This document shows positions 1 to 11,808 of a stretch of 64,000 nt of DNA, one piece after another; position 1 is the first letter of the stretch; each line of letters opens with the position of its first letter. The position numbers and the translations under genes were made by a program. Under the pieces are notes generated by a model. The model had not been told where the DNA came from and did no database searches. It saw only the letters and a program-made list of their open reading frames with translations. This DNA is from Streptomyces sp. DI166. GTDB lineage: Bacteria > Actinomycetota > Actinomycetes > Streptomycetales > Streptomycetaceae. Where the stretch lies: NCBI RefSeq assembly GCF_900091315.1, contig NZ_FLSP01000001.1:62001-126000 (forward strand). Direction: 5' to 3'.

Positions 1-1
1 C

Positions 2-55
2 GAGGTCATCTACTGGGGCGTATGCCCGGACTGCTCGACCGCACGGACTCCCTGA
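2..55 (+). CDS. furA: C-terminus of a Fur-family regulator (FurA/CatR type), partial
   Basis: Only the last 17 codons are inside the window. The frame reads through a CPDC motif (positions 23-34) and stops at TGA 53-55. A C-terminal CxxC zinc-binding pair preceded by a Tyr-Trp is typical of Fur-type metal or peroxide sensors. The next gene is katG, 33 nt downstream on the same strand. In Streptomyces a Fur-type repressor (FurA, FurS or CatR) is classically encoded immediately upstream of, and co-transcribed with, the catalase-peroxidase it represses. The assignment rests on the tail motif plus this context; the DNA-binding domain is outside the window. Confidence 0.8.
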   Translation, partial: EVIYWGVCPDCSTARTP

Positions 56-2308
<2,253 letters not shown>

Positions 2309-2326
2309 GCGGACCGCCCCGCCTCC

Positions 2327-2354
2327 GGGCCGGCCGACACCCGTCGGCCGGCCC
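2327..2354 (+). terminator. Hairpin terminator after katG
   Basis: A perfect 12-bp stem (2327-2338 with 2343-2354) with a 4-nt ACCC loop lies 18 nt after the katG stop. It has no U-tract, which is usual for Streptomyces terminators. Confidence 0.7.
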
Positions 2355-2389
2355 GGCCGTCTGTCGTCTCTTCGAAACGAGGCTGCCTG

Positions 2390-2677
2390 TTGGAACTCGC
2401 CTTCACCGGCCAGGTCATCGAGTGGCGCGGTCCCTCCCCGTACTACTTCGTTCCCGTACCGGACGAGGAGTCCGCCGACATCCGTGAAGTGGCCTCCACG
2501 GCCACGTACGGCTGGGGTGTGATTCCCGTGGACGCCCGCATCGGCGTGGTGGAGTTCACGACGTCCCTGTTCCCGAAGGACGGCTGCTACCTCCTGCCCC
2601 TGAAGGCCGCGGTCCGCAAACCGCAGGGCCTGTCGGCGGGCGACCGGGTGGCCATCGAACTGACGGTCCGGCTGTAG
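2390..2677 (+). CDS. DUF1905 domain-containing protein
   Basis: This 95-aa cytoplasmic protein begins at TTG 2390 with a GAGG about 9 nt upstream. It has the DUF1905 pattern: an ExGxPYYFVPVP-like N-terminal strand, a central YGWGVIPV, then FPKDGCYLLPLKAAVRK and a C-terminal DRVxIELTV. DUF1905 proteins form small beta-rich folds of unknown biochemical role and are sometimes fused to bacteriocin-protection-like domains, which are absent here. It is separated from katG by a terminator and from the tRNA gene by a hairpin, so it is probably its own short transcript. Confidence 0.85.
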   Translation: MELAFTGQVIEWRGPSPYYFVPVPDEESADIREVASTATYGWGVIPVDARIGVVEFTTSLFPKDGCYLLPLKAAVRKPQGLSAGDRVAIELTVRL

Positions 2678-2695
2678 GGGGCCGGACATGGCTGA

Positions 2696-2722
2696 GGCCG
2701 TCCTCTCGATGAGAAGACGGCC
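2696..2722. terminator. Probable bidirectional hairpin between DUF1905 gene and tRNA-Pro
   Basis: A 7-bp GGCCGTC/GACGGCC stem (2696-2702, 2716-2722) encloses a 4-bp TCTC/GAGA extension and a short loop. It sits 18 nt after the DUF1905 stop and 18 nt beyond the 3' end of the tRNA on the other strand, so it can end both converging transcripts. Confidence 0.6.
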
Positions 2723-2740
2723 TTCGACCTGCTGTGAAGC

Positions 2741-2817
<77 letters not shown>

Positions 2818-2897
2818 ATCCCGTCTGACCTGGGGTTTCCCCGGGCCGAACGGACAGGGCAACCATACCGCACTCGGCTCGCCGGTCGCGCACCGGT

Positions 2898-4181
2898 TTA
2901 TTCGGCGCGGGCGCGTTCCGGCTCGTCGGCGGGCAGTGAGCGGGCGGCCGGGGCGTCGGCGCGTTCCAGGTCCCGTATGGGACGTACCGCGAGCAGGATC
3001 GCGGCGACGACCACGCTCATCACGCCCGCGATCAGGAGCACGTTCTCGGCGCCGAGGGCGGAGGCGGAGGGGCCCGCCAGGGCCTGGCCGACCGGCATCA
3101 TCGCCAGCGAGCCCGCCACCTCGTAGGCGTGGATGCGGTTCAGGACGTCCGCCGGGACCTGGGTCTGCACACTGGTCGCCCACATCACGCCCCAGAAGGA
3201 CATGCCCGCCCCCGCCAGGGCGGCGCCCGCCGCCATCGCGGGCACGTCCAGGCCGAGGCCCACGGTCGCCGGGAAGCCGACGAAGGCGAAGAGGCTGATC
3301 GCGCCCGCGCGCAGCATCCGGCGCGGACGCAGCCGCAGGGCGAGCAGCCCGCCGACGACCGTGCCCGCGCCGAGGGCGGAGTTGACCAGGCCGTAGGCGC
3401 CGGCGCCGTGCTCCTGGACCACCTCGGTCGCCACCAGGGGCAGGCTCGGGCCCCAGACGGTGAGCATGTACAGGCACCAGACGGCTATCACGCCCCACAG
3501 CCAGGTGCGGGACCGGAACTCCCGCCAGCCCTCGACGAGGTCCGCCCGGAAGGTGCTCGGTTCCGGGGTGGTCCCGGCGGGAAGCGGCGGCAGCCGGAGG
3601 AGGAGCAGACACAGGGCGCTGACCGCGTAGGTCGCGGCGTGGGCCGCGAAGACCCCGCCTGGGGAGGCGAGGCCGACGAGCAGACCGGCCAGGGCGGGGC
3701 CGCCGAGCTGGGCGGCGGACTCCGCGACGCGTATCGCGCCGTTGGCGCCCTGGACGTCGCGGGCGAGGCGGGGGGTGGTGCTGGCGACGCCGGGCTGGAA
3801 GACGGCGCTGGCGACGCCGTTGACGAAGCCGATGGCGCAGATCTCCCAGAGCACCACATGGCCGCTGAAGAACAGGGCCGCGGCGAGCGCCTGGGTGCCG
3901 AGGCGGACCAGGTCGGAGCCGATCATCAGCAGGCGGGTGGAGAAGCGGTCGGCGATCACCCCGCCGAGGACGACGAACCCGGCGAAGGCGGCGGCCGTCG
4001 CGGCCATGGCGAGGCCGACGGCGCCCGCGCCGTGGCCGTGCTGGAGCAGGCCCGCGGCGAGGGCCACCGGGAGCATGGTGTCGCCGAGCCGGGCCACGGC
4101 GCGGGCGACGAAGAACAGGGCGAAGTCGCGTGACCACACCGGGTGGCCGTGGGCACTCCCCGCCGGTGACCCCTTCGCCAT
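2898..4181 (-). CDS. MFS transporter (EntS/antibiotic-efflux-like)
   Basis: This 427-aa integral membrane protein looks like a 12-helix major facilitator. Alternating hydrophobic stretches run from about residue 20 to 395, with a cytoplasmic loop near the middle (residues 190-215) and a charged C-terminal tail. The GGVIADRFSTR segment near residue 78 is the conserved loop 2-3 signature. The closest family I recognise is the enterobactin-exporter/macrolide-efflux type, so proton-driven export of a small molecule is likely; the substrate cannot be told. It is transcribed alone, upstream of the tRNA gene on the same strand. Confidence 0.85.
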   Translation of the reverse strand: MAKGSPAGSAHGHPVWSRDFALFFVARAVARLGDTMLPVALAAGLLQHGHGAGAVGLAMAATAAAFAGFVVLGGVIADRFSTRLLMIGSDLVRLGTQALAAALFFSGHVVLWEICAIGFVNGVASAVFQPGVASTTPRLARDVQGANGAIRVAESAAQLGGPALAGLLVGLASPGGVFAAHAATYAVSALCLLLLRLPPLPAGTTPEPSTFRADLVEGWREFRSRTWLWGVIAVWCLYMLTVWGPSLPLVATEVVQEHGAGAYGLVNSALGAGTVVGGLLALRLRPRRMLRAGAISLFAFVGFPATVGLGLDVPAMAAGAALAGAGMSFWGVMWATSVQTQVPADVLNRIHAYEVAGSLAMMPVGQALAGPSASALGAENVLLIAGVMSVVVAAILLAVRPIRDLERADAPAARSLPADEPERARAE

Positions 4182-4298
4182 ACGCCCCGCACCCCTCCCC
4201 GCGCCCCGGCACCGGTGGGAGCCGGGGCCCCCTCCGCCCCGGCTCTCACTCCTGTGGCCGGATCATGCCACGGGGCACTGACAACGCCGGAGGGTATT

Positions 4299-4658
4299 TC
4301 AGCTGTCGGACGGCAGACCCAACTCGGGGTAGGCGTCGAGCAGTCGGGTGGGCGCCGCCTGCCGCCAGGAGTCGGCGAGGATGTCACGCAGTTCGTCCTC
4401 GTCCTCCAGCGCCGCGAGGCGTACCCGTACCCAGGCGAACTGCGCCTCGTGGTCGGCGATCCAGAACTTCTCCGGCTCGGCCAGGACCAGTTCGTCGCGC
4501 TCCTCCTTGGGGCAGCGCACGGCGATGGACGTCTCGTCCTCGGGCAGTGTCGCGAACATCTTCCCCGCCACCCGGAACGTGGGCATGCTCCAGGCGATCT
4601 TCTCCGTGGTGTCCGGCAGGGACAGGGCGATACGGCGTACGTCTTCGGCATCCTGCAT
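4299..4658 (-). CDS. MmcQ/YjbR family DNA-binding-like protein
   Basis: This 119-aa protein shows the YjbR fold pattern: an N-terminal AEDVRRIALSLPDTTE helix, then WSMPTFRVAGKMFATL, CPKEERDELV and a C-terminal region ending in LPSDS. Family members have a double-wing structure and are called DNA-binding by analogy; no enzymatic role is established. I chose the ATG at 4658 over an in-frame alternative at 4682 because a -10-like TACGGT lies exactly 7 nt upstream. The transcript would then start on the ATG itself. Confidence 0.85.
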   Translation of the reverse strand: MQDAEDVRRIALSLPDTTEKIAWSMPTFRVAGKMFATLPEDETSIAVRCPKEERDELVLAEPEKFWIADHEAQFAWVRVRLAALEDEDELRDILADSWRQAAPTRLLDAYPELGLPSDS

Positions 4659-4665
4659 GGCAGGC

Positions 4666-4671
4666 ACCGTA
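4666..4671 (-). promoter_or_regulatory. -10 box of a leaderless promoter for the MmcQ/YjbR gene
   Basis: TACGGT on the minus strand is followed by 7 nt and then the ATG at 4658. This spacing places the transcription start at the A of the start codon. No convincing -35 box is visible. Confidence 0.4.
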
Positions 4672-4696
4672 GCCGCTCGCACTGACAGTCACCCGG

Positions 4697-5203
4697 TCAC
4701 GGCGTCGGGCGCTTGTAGTAGAGGGTGGTGCCGCGCAGCACCCCGGCGGGGTCGGCCGCGTAGTCGGGGATCACGCCGACCCGGGTCCAGCCCGCCGAGC
4801 GGTACAGGTGCTCGGCGGGGCTGTCGGTCTCGGTGTCGAGGTGGAGCAGGGTGATGCCCTCGGCGGCGGCCGCGCGCTCGGCGGTGTCCAGGAGCCGTCG
4901 GCCGAGGCCGCGTCCGCGGGCGGTGCGGTGGACCATCAGCTTGACCAGTTCGGCTGGGTGGCGGCTGTTGGGCTTGTCCGGGTAGGCCAGGCTGACGGTG
5001 CCCATGACGCGGCCGTCCTCGACGGCCACCCATACCGCGTACGGCCCGGCCGCGCGCTCCTTCCACCAGGACTCCGCGAGCGCCCGGTCCATCGGCGCGA
5101 GGAAGCCGACCGAGGCGCCGCCGTCGACGGTGTCGACCAACAGGTCCGCCAGCTCCCCGGCGTGGGCGAGGAGTTGCTCCGGGTCCAGGCGTACGACGTT
5201 CAC
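4697..5203 (-). CDS. GNAT family N-acetyltransferase
   Basis: This 168-aa protein carries the GNAT acetyl-CoA pyrophosphate-binding signature Arg96-Gly-Arg-Gly-Leu-Gly101, preceded by the beta-4 strand PAELVKLMVH and followed by an EHLYRSAGWT motif characteristic of the family. It should transfer an acetyl group from acetyl-CoA to an amine; the substrate is unknown. The GTG at 5203 overlaps the stop of the upstream XRE regulator in a GTGA, so translation is coupled. A longer in-frame start exists at 5272 but would run far into the regulator gene. The pairing with a cupin regulator suggests that it modifies or detoxifies the ligand sensed by that regulator. Confidence 0.88.
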   Translation of the reverse strand: MNVVRLDPEQLLAHAGELADLLVDTVDGGASVGFLAPMDRALAESWWKERAAGPYAVWVAVEDGRVMGTVSLAYPDKPNSRHPAELVKLMVHRTARGRGLGRRLLDTAERAAAAEGITLLHLDTETDSPAEHLYRSAGWTRVGVIPDYAADPAGVLRGTTLYYKRPTP

Positions 5204-5778
5204 GGCAGCACCACCGCCAGTACGTAGCGCACCTCGTCGGGGCCGGGGCACCGGAAGCGTGTGGGGCCCCACACGCGCAGGCGCAGGCAGTCGCCGACCT
5301 CCAGGTGGTGCTCGGTGTCCTGGGCGGAGACGTCGAGAGCGCCCTCAAGGACCCAGATGTGCTGTTCCAGGCCGGGTACGGGCGGCCGGTCGTAGGAGAT
5401 GTCGGCGCCCGCGGCGAGCCGTCCCTCGACCAGTTCCCCGCGCAGCCCCGGGTGCGGCGGGGACACGGACCGGCGTACGAAGCCGGAGGCCCGGTCCTGC
5501 CACACCGGCTGCTCGGCGGCGCGCACCAGTCCGGCGGGTTCGGACTCGACCTCGCTGAGCAGCCGGGACATGGTCTGCCCATACACCCCGCACAGCCGGT
5601 TCAGCAGGGCCGCGGTGGGGCTGATCTCGGCGCGTTCGGCGCGAGACAGGGTGGACTTGCTGACCCCGCTGCGTTCCGCCAGTTCGCCCAGGGACCAGCC
5701 GCGTTCGGCCCGCAGGGCGGCCAGCCGGGTGCCGAGGCGCACGTCGACGGGGTCGGTACAGTTCTCCGCCTGTTTCAT
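5200..5778 (-). CDS. XRE-family regulator with C-terminal cupin domain
   Basis: This 192-aa regulator has an N-terminal Cro/C1-type helix-turn-helix (residues about 14-70, with WSLGELAERSGVSKSTLSR) and a C-terminal cupin beta-barrel (about 95-190), the usual ligand-sensing arrangement. I chose ATG 5778; the TTG at 5808 lies inside the promoter/operator. A -10 TAGAGT is 7 nt before this ATG, so the mRNA is probably leaderless. A 35-bp interrupted palindrome covers the start codon and -10 region and fits autoregulation. The downstream GNAT gene is translationally coupled. Confidence 0.9.
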   Translation of the reverse strand: MKQAENCTDPVDVRLGTRLAALRAERGWSLGELAERSGVSKSTLSRAERAEISPTAALLNRLCGVYGQTMSRLLSEVESEPAGLVRAAEQPVWQDRASGFVRRSVSPPHPGLRGELVEGRLAAGADISYDRPPVPGLEQHIWVLEGALDVSAQDTEHHLEVGDCLRLRVWGPTRFRCPGPDEVRYVLAVVLP

Positions 5779-5815
5779 ATTCGGGACTCTATCCCAGATA
5801 TGAAACAAAGGTCAG
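5772..5815 (-). promoter_or_regulatory. Promoter and overlapping palindromic operator of the XRE-cupin gene
   Basis: On the minus strand a -35 CTGACC (5815-5810), an 18-nt spacer and a -10 TAGAGT (5791-5786) precede ATG 5778 by 7 nt. A 9-bp inverted repeat GTTTCATAT/ATATGAAAC (5772-5780 and 5798-5806) encloses an inner GGGA/TCCC pair (5783-5786, 5792-5795). It is centred at 5789, on the -10 box. This is the layout expected of an autorepressed promoter. The -35 box overlaps the stop of the upstream radical SAM gene. Confidence 0.65.
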
Positions 5816-7185
5816 TTCTTGCCCCCGAACGCGGCCAGGGTCCGCTCCAGCGCGGGCAGTGCCCGTACCACCCGCTTGGAGCGGATCAGCAGGTCCCAGG
5901 CGGGCTCGAACTTCTTCCAGCCGCCCGCGTAGGCGAGGTGCCGCAGCCGTTCGTGGGTGCCCGGCTGCGCTCCGGAACCCCGCCAGATGTTGGACCAGCG
6001 GTAGAAGTCGCGGTAGGCCCGCCAGTAGCCGTCCTCCAGCTGGCGCGGGGTCATGTTCCTGGGCCGGTAGACGACATGGCGGGTGTCGTACAGGTCCCAG
6101 TCCCGGTGCACGATGCGGTCCTCGGCCTCCATCTGCTTCCACAGCCCGGTCGAGGGATACGGCGTCATGATGTGGAAGGTCGCCGTCTCGATGCCCTGCT
6201 CCACCGCCCAGGCCACGGTCCGGTCGAAGACGTCCGGCCCGTCCTGGTCGAGCCCGAAGACGAAGCTGGCGTTGACCATGACCCCGGCGTCGTGCAGACG
6301 CCGTACCGCCGCGTCGTAGTCGGTGCCGATGTTCTGGTTCTTGCGGCGCTCGGCGAGGTTGGCGTCGTTGACGGTCTCGAACCCGACGAACAGACTGCGC
6401 AGCCCGGCCTCCACCGCGCGCTCCAACAGGTCCGGTTTGAGCACGGAGTTGACCGTTCCGGCCGCCTGCCACAGCCGTCCCATGCCCTTCATCCCGTCGA
6501 ACAGTGCCTCGGCGAAGCGGCGGTTGCCGAACAGGTGGTCGTCGAGGAAGTACAGGTGCTTGCCGGGCAGCCGCTCGATCTCGGCGAGGGCGTCGTCGAC
6601 GGCCTGGGTGTAGAAGGACTTGCCGCCCTCGAAGAAGGCGTCCTTGTAGCAGAAGTCGCAGTGGTGCGGGCAGCCCCGGGACACGACGATGGAGTTCGGC
6701 ACCAGGTAGAGGTGACGCTTGATCAGGTCCCGCCGCACCGGGGGCAGTCCGGCGAGGGTGCGGGTCGTGGAGTCGTAGCGCGGGGCGGGCACTTTGTCCC
6801 TGAAGTCCTTCAGGAACAACGGCCAGGTGTCCTCCCCCGGCCCGGTGAAGATCGTGTCGGCGTGCGCCGCGGCCTCCTCCGGCAGCGAGGTGACATGCAG
6901 TCCGCCCATGGCGACGTGCACACCCCGGGCGCGGAAGTGGTCGGCTATCTCGTAGCTGCGCCGGGCCGAGGTGATGTACGGCTGGATCACCAGCAGGTCG
7001 GGGGTGTCCAGGGCCTCCAGGTCGATCCGCTCGACGTGCTCGTCGTGGAGCGTGACCTCGTCGTCGTCATCCAGGTACCCCGCCAGGGTGGCGAGCCCCA
7101 GTGGCGGGAACAGCGAGTACTTGATGGGCCGGAACAGGGGGCTGGTCGCCTCGGTCAGGGCCGGGAGGATCATCGTCACGCGCAT
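5812..7185 (-). CDS. B12-binding-domain radical SAM protein
   Basis: This 457-aa enzyme belongs to the class with an N-terminal cobalamin-binding-like Rossmann domain (residues about 1-130) and a radical SAM barrel from about 160. The [4Fe-4S] cluster ligands are Cys172, Cys176 and Cys179 in RGCPHHCDFCY. Members methylate unactivated carbons or rearrange substrates using S-adenosylmethionine and often B12. The canonical cobalamin-binding DxHxxG motif is not evident, so B12 use is uncertain. It does not look like the hopanoid methylase HpnP or like HpnJ. ATG 7185 is chosen; GTG 7206 is an in-frame alternative. It lies 41 nt after the LysR gene and just before the XRE-GNAT pair. The substrate is unknown. 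Confidence 0.85.
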   Translation of the reverse strand: MRVTMILPALTEATSPLFRPIKYSLFPPLGLATLAGYLDDDDEVTLHDEHVERIDLEALDTPDLLVIQPYITSARRSYEIADHFRARGVHVAMGGLHVTSLPEEAAAHADTIFTGPGEDTWPLFLKDFRDKVPAPRYDSTTRTLAGLPPVRRDLIKRHLYLVPNSIVVSRGCPHHCDFCYKDAFFEGGKSFYTQAVDDALAEIERLPGKHLYFLDDHLFGNRRFAEALFDGMKGMGRLWQAAGTVNSVLKPDLLERAVEAGLRSLFVGFETVNDANLAERRKNQNIGTDYDAAVRRLHDAGVMVNASFVFGLDQDGPDVFDRTVAWAVEQGIETATFHIMTPYPSTGLWKQMEAEDRIVHRDWDLYDTRHVVYRPRNMTPRQLEDGYWRAYRDFYRWSNIWRGSGAQPGTHERLRHLAYAGGWKKFEPAWDLLIRSKRVVRALPALERTLAAFGGKN

Positions 7186-7226
7186 GCCAACCCAGACAGC
7201 GGTCACGGGGTGGCCGGTTCCCGCCC

Positions 7227-8129
7227 CTACCCCTCGGCCGCGGCGCGCAGCGCGTCCAGCACCTGCCGGATCAAGGGATGCTCCTCGGCCCCGCGACGAA
7301 CCGCCGCGAACACCCGCCGGGTCGGGGCCACCCCGTCCACCGGGCGGATGGCCACCCCCGTCAGGTCCATGCCGCGCAGCGCCGAACGGGGGACCAGCGC
7401 CACGCCCGCGTCGGCGGCGGCCAGGGCCACGACCGCGCGGAAGTCGTCGGAGGAGTGTTCCAGGCGGGGCTGGAAACCCGCCGTCTCGCAGGCGAGGACG
7501 ACCACGTCGTGACAGGGGTTGCCGGGGTACGGGCCGATCCACGGGTCCTTGGCCAGCTCGGCCAGCGGCACCTCGGCGAGGTCGGCCAGGCGGTGGCTCG
7601 TCGGGACCACGGCGTCGAAGGGCTCGGCGTACAGCGGGACGTGGGTCAGCCGGGGATCGTCGGCCGGCGGGGCGCCCCGGTACTCGACGGCGACGGCGAT
7701 GTCGACCTGCCGGTCCAGCACCATCGGCAGGCTGGCGTCGCCCTCGGCGTCCTGCACCCGCAGCCTTATGCCGGGCGCGCTCCGGGCGAGGTGGGCCACA
7801 GCCGGGGCGACGACCTGGGCGATGCCGGTGGCGAAGGCGGCGACGGTGACCGTACCGGCCTCACCGGAGCCGTAGGCGGCCAGTTCCGCCTCGGCCCGCT
7901 CCAGCTGGGCGAGGACGGCGTTGGCGTGGTTGAGCAGGATCTCACCGGCCGGGGTGAGCGTGACGCCCTTGGCGCCGCGCTCCACCAGCCGGTGCCCGGT
8001 CTCCTGCTCCAGCGCGGTGAGCTGCTGGGAGACCGCCGAGGGCGTGAGGTACAGCGCGGCGGCAGCCGCCGTCACCGTACGGTGGTCGGCCACCGCACGG
8101 AGGATGTGGAGCCGCCGCGCTTCGATCAC
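7227..8129 (-). CDS. LysR-family transcriptional regulator
   Basis: This 300-aa protein has an N-terminal winged helix-turn-helix (residues 1-62, with TAAAAALYLTPSAVSQQLTALE) and a LysR substrate-binding domain of two alpha/beta subdomains (about 90-295). It begins at GTG 8129, 17 nt after the kbl stop, so it is probably the third gene of a tdh-kbl-lysR transcription unit. LysR proteins usually control neighbouring metabolic genes in response to a small effector, so control of threonine/glycine catabolism or of the following radical SAM gene is plausible but not shown. Confidence 0.92.
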   Translation of the reverse strand: MIEARRLHILRAVADHRTVTAAAAALYLTPSAVSQQLTALEQETGHRLVERGAKGVTLTPAGEILLNHANAVLAQLERAEAELAAYGSGEAGTVTVAAFATGIAQVVAPAVAHLARSAPGIRLRVQDAEGDASLPMVLDRQVDIAVAVEYRGAPPADDPRLTHVPLYAEPFDAVVPTSHRLADLAEVPLAELAKDPWIGPYPGNPCHDVVVLACETAGFQPRLEHSSDDFRAVVALAAADAGVALVPRSALRGMDLTGVAIRPVDGVAPTRRVFAAVRRGAEEHPLIRQVLDALRAAAEG

Positions 8130-8146
8130 GCCTCGATTGTCTCAGG

Positions 8147-9340
<1,194 letters not shown>

Positions 9341-9359
9341 CGCAAAGGCTCCTAAGGGG

Positions 9360-10388
9360 TCACACAGTCCAGTCGAGGATGACCTTGCCGCCGCGGCCGC
9401 TCGCGGCGTCGGCGAAGGCCGCCTCGAAGTCGTGGTAGCCGTACCGGCCGGTGATCACGGGGGCGAGGTCGAGGCCGCCCTCCAGCAGGACCGACATCGC
9501 GTACCAGGTCTCGAACATCTCCCGGCCGTAGATGCCCTTGATGGTGATCATCGAGGTGACGATCCGGGCCCAGTCGACCGGGAACTCCTCGGCGGGCAGG
9601 CCGAGCATCGCGATCCGGCCGCCGTGCGTCATGTTGGCGATCATGTCGCGCATGGCCTCGGGGCGGCCGGACATCTCCAGGCCGATGTCGAAGCCCTCGC
9701 GCAGCCCCAGCTCCCGCTGCCCGTCCGCGATGGTCGTGTCGGCGACGTTCAGCGCCAGGCTCACGCCGACCTTGCGGGCCAGCTCCAGGCGCTCCTCGCT
9801 GACGTCGGTGATGACGACGTTGCGGGCGCCCGCGTGCCGGGCCACGGCCGCGGCCATCAGTCCGATGGGACCGGCGCCGGTGATCAGCACGTCCTCGCCG
9901 ACCAGCGGGAAGGACAGCGCGGTGTGCACGGCGTTGCCGAACGGGTCGAAGATCGCGGCGACATCGAGGTCGACCGGGACCCGGTGCACCCAGACGTTGG
10001 CGGCGGGCAGGGCGACGTACTCGGCGAACGCGCCGTCCCGGCCGACGCCGAGGCCGACCGTCGCACGGCACAGATGACGCCGTCCGGCCAGGCAGTTGCG
10101 GCACTTGCCGCACACCAGGTGCCCCTCGCCGCTGACCCGGTCGCCGGGCTTGATGTCGGTGACGTCGCGGCCGGTCTCGACGACCTCGCCTACGAACTCG
10201 TGGCCGAGCACCAGCGGGGTGCTGATCGCCTGCTGCGCCCAGCCGTCCCAGTTGCGGATGTGCAGGTCGGTGCCGCAGATACCGGTGCGCAGCACCTTGA
10301 TGAGGACGTCACCGGGTCCGATGACGGGCTCGGGTACGTCCGCGAGCCACAACCCCGGCTCCGCCTTCTCCTTGACCAGCGCCTTCAC
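9360..10388 (-). CDS. tdh: L-threonine 3-dehydrogenase
   Basis: This 342-aa zinc-dependent medium-chain dehydrogenase oxidises L-threonine with NAD+ to 2-amino-3-ketobutyrate, the substrate of the adjacent Kbl. Catalytic-zinc ligands are Cys38 (GICGTD) and His63-Glu64 (GHE). Structural-zinc cysteines are 93, 96, 99 and 107. The nucleotide-binding loop is [11 protein letters not shown] 10388 is chosen because GGAG lies about 7 nt upstream and the protein then begins [15 protein letters not shown] like known Tdh; the longer in-frame start at 10493 adds an unrelated 35 residues. The 165-nt gap upstream probably holds the promoter. Confidence 0.96.
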   Translation of the reverse strand: MKALVKEKAEPGLWLADVPEPVIGPGDVLIKVLRTGICGTDLHIRNWDGWAQQAISTPLVLGHEFVGEVVETGRDVTDIKPGDRVSGEGHLVCGKCRNCLAGRRHLCRATVGLGVGRDGAFAEYVALPAANVWVHRVPVDLDVAAIFDPFGNAVHTALSFPLVGEDVLITGAGPIGLMAAAVARHAGARNVVITDVSEERLELARKVGVSLALNVADTTIADGQRELGLREGFDIGLEMSGRPEAMRDMIANMTHGGRIAMLGLPAEEFPVDWARIVTSMITIKGIYGREMFETWYAMSVLLEGGLDLAPVITGRYGYHDFEAAFADAASGRGGKVILDWTV

Positions 10389-10553
10389 GCGTACGGCTCC
10401 CCTTGGGGTGAGTTCCCGGGCTCGGGCGTGCCGAAGAAGGCCCCGGACCGGGAGAAAAGGTGGTGTCGACTGCAATCTGCCGTACCCGCGCACCCCGGGT
10501 CCATCGAGGATTTCTTAACCGCCCCCCAAGCTCGCCTTCACGCCGCAACGCCT

Positions 10554-11126
10554 TCACGGCGCGAGCGGGTCCCCCTGCCGTTCCAGGCCCATGGCGAGGT
10601 CGGCGGCGGTGGACTTGATCGTCTCCAGCCCGGCCCTCCCCCAGGCCCTGGGCGTCAGATCGGCCACGCACACCGTGCCCAGCACCATCCCGGTGCTGTC
10701 GATCAGCGGCGCCCCCAGATAGGACCGGATGCCGAACTCGTCCACGACCGGATTGCCCGCGAATCTCGGATAGTCGAGCACGTCCTCCAGGACCAGCGCC
10801 TTGCGCCGGACCACCACATGCGGGCAGAACCCGTGGTCGCGCGGCAGCACCCGCCCCATCTCCGGACTGCTCCCGTCTCCCTTGCGGTAGGTACCGCGGG
10901 CGGGCCTGCGCAGCCCCGCGAAGAACTGCCGGTGCTCGTCGACGAAGTTGACCATGGCGTACGGCGCCCCGGTCGCGTCGCCGAGCCGGTCGGCGAAGGC
11001 GTCGAGGGCGGGGTCGGCCCGCTCCCCGAGCCCCAGACTGCGCAGTCGGCGCGCGCGGGCGGGGGCTTCGCCGTCCTGCGGGGTGAGCAGCAGACGACCG
11101 GCCGGACGGGGCGGGTCGTAGCTCAT
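10554..11126 (-). CDS. GAF domain-containing protein next to conservon
   Basis: This 190-aa protein has a single GAF domain (about residues 50-185), with YAMVNFVDEHRQFF, HGFCPHVV, a YLGAPLID strand and the VLGTVCVAD closing motif. The GAF fold binds small ligands or senses redox through cysteines; one Cys-Pro-His is visible. It starts at ATG 11126 behind GAGGGAG and 58 nt after cvnD, so it is likely the fifth gene of the conservon operon. It may feed a signal to the CvnD GTPase or the CvnA kinase-like protein, but this is inferred only from position. Confidence 0.85.
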   Translation of the reverse strand: MSYDPPRPAGRLLLTPQDGEAPARARRLRSLGLGERADPALDAFADRLGDATGAPYAMVNFVDEHRQFFAGLRRPARGTYRKGDGSSPEMGRVLPRDHGFCPHVVVRRKALVLEDVLDYPRFAGNPVVDEFGIRSYLGAPLIDSTGMVLGTVCVADLTPRAWGRAGLETIKSTAADLAMGLERQGDPLAP

Positions 11127-11184
11127 CGGCGCACTCCCTCGGTGTGGACGTATGGCATGGTGGCGGGCTCCGTGGGGTGTGCGG

Positions 11185-11808
11185 TCACATGTGGGCACCG
11201 TGGCCGGTGGCGTGGGCGGGGGTGTGGGCGATGAGATGCCTGACCAGGGTCAGCAGGGTCTGCACGCCCGAGCTGGAGATCCGGGCGTCGCAGCGCACGA
11301 CGGGGATCTGCGGATCGAGGTCGATGGCGGCGCGGACCTCCTCGGGGTCGTAGCGGTAGGCGCCGTCGAACTCGTTGATCGCGAGGATGAAGCCGAGGCC
11401 GCGCTGTTCGAAGAAGTCGACGGCGGCGAAGCAGTCCTCCAGACGTCGGGTGTCGGCCAGCACGACGGCGCCCAGGGCGCCCTCGCACAGCTCGTCCCAC
11501 ATGAACCAGAAGCGCTCCTGTCCGGGCGTGCCGAACAGATAGAGCACATGCTGCGGGTCGAGGGTGATCCGGCCGAAGTCCATGGCGACCGTGGTCTCGA
11601 CCTTGTTCTCGATACCGTCGAGGTTGTCGGTCGCGGCGCTGACCGTGGTGAGCAGCTCCTCGGTGCTGAGCGGCGCGATCTCGCTGACGGCGCCGACGAA
11701 GGTCGTCTTGCCGACCCCGAAGCCGCCCGCCACGAGGATCTTCAGCGCGGTGGGGAACGGGTCCGCGCCCGCGCCGCCCGCGTAGTCAGAGCTGTCGTCG
11801 TAGTCCAT
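11185..11808 (-). CDS. cvnD: Conservon GTP-binding protein CvnD
   Basis: This 207-aa Ras-like small GTPase of the bacterial MglA/Cvn type is cytoplasmic and probably membrane-associated in a complex with CvnA-C. It has a P-loop GGFGVGKTT (residues 28-36), a switch II LFGTPGQERF in place of the usual DxxG, and a base-recognition NEFD motif. The ATG lies 23 nt inside the end of cvnC, indicating translational coupling. Conservons resemble eukaryotic G-protein-coupled systems and modulate development and antibiotic production in Streptomyces. Confidence 0.95.
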   Translation of the reverse strand: MDYDDSSDYAGGAGADPFPTALKILVAGGFGVGKTTFVGAVSEIAPLSTEELLTTVSAATDNLDGIENKVETTVAMDFGRITLDPQHVLYLFGTPGQERFWFMWDELCEGALGAVVLADTRRLEDCFAAVDFFEQRGLGFILAINEFDGAYRYDPEEVRAAIDLDPQIPVVRCDARISSSGVQTLLTLVRHLIAHTPAHATGHGAHM

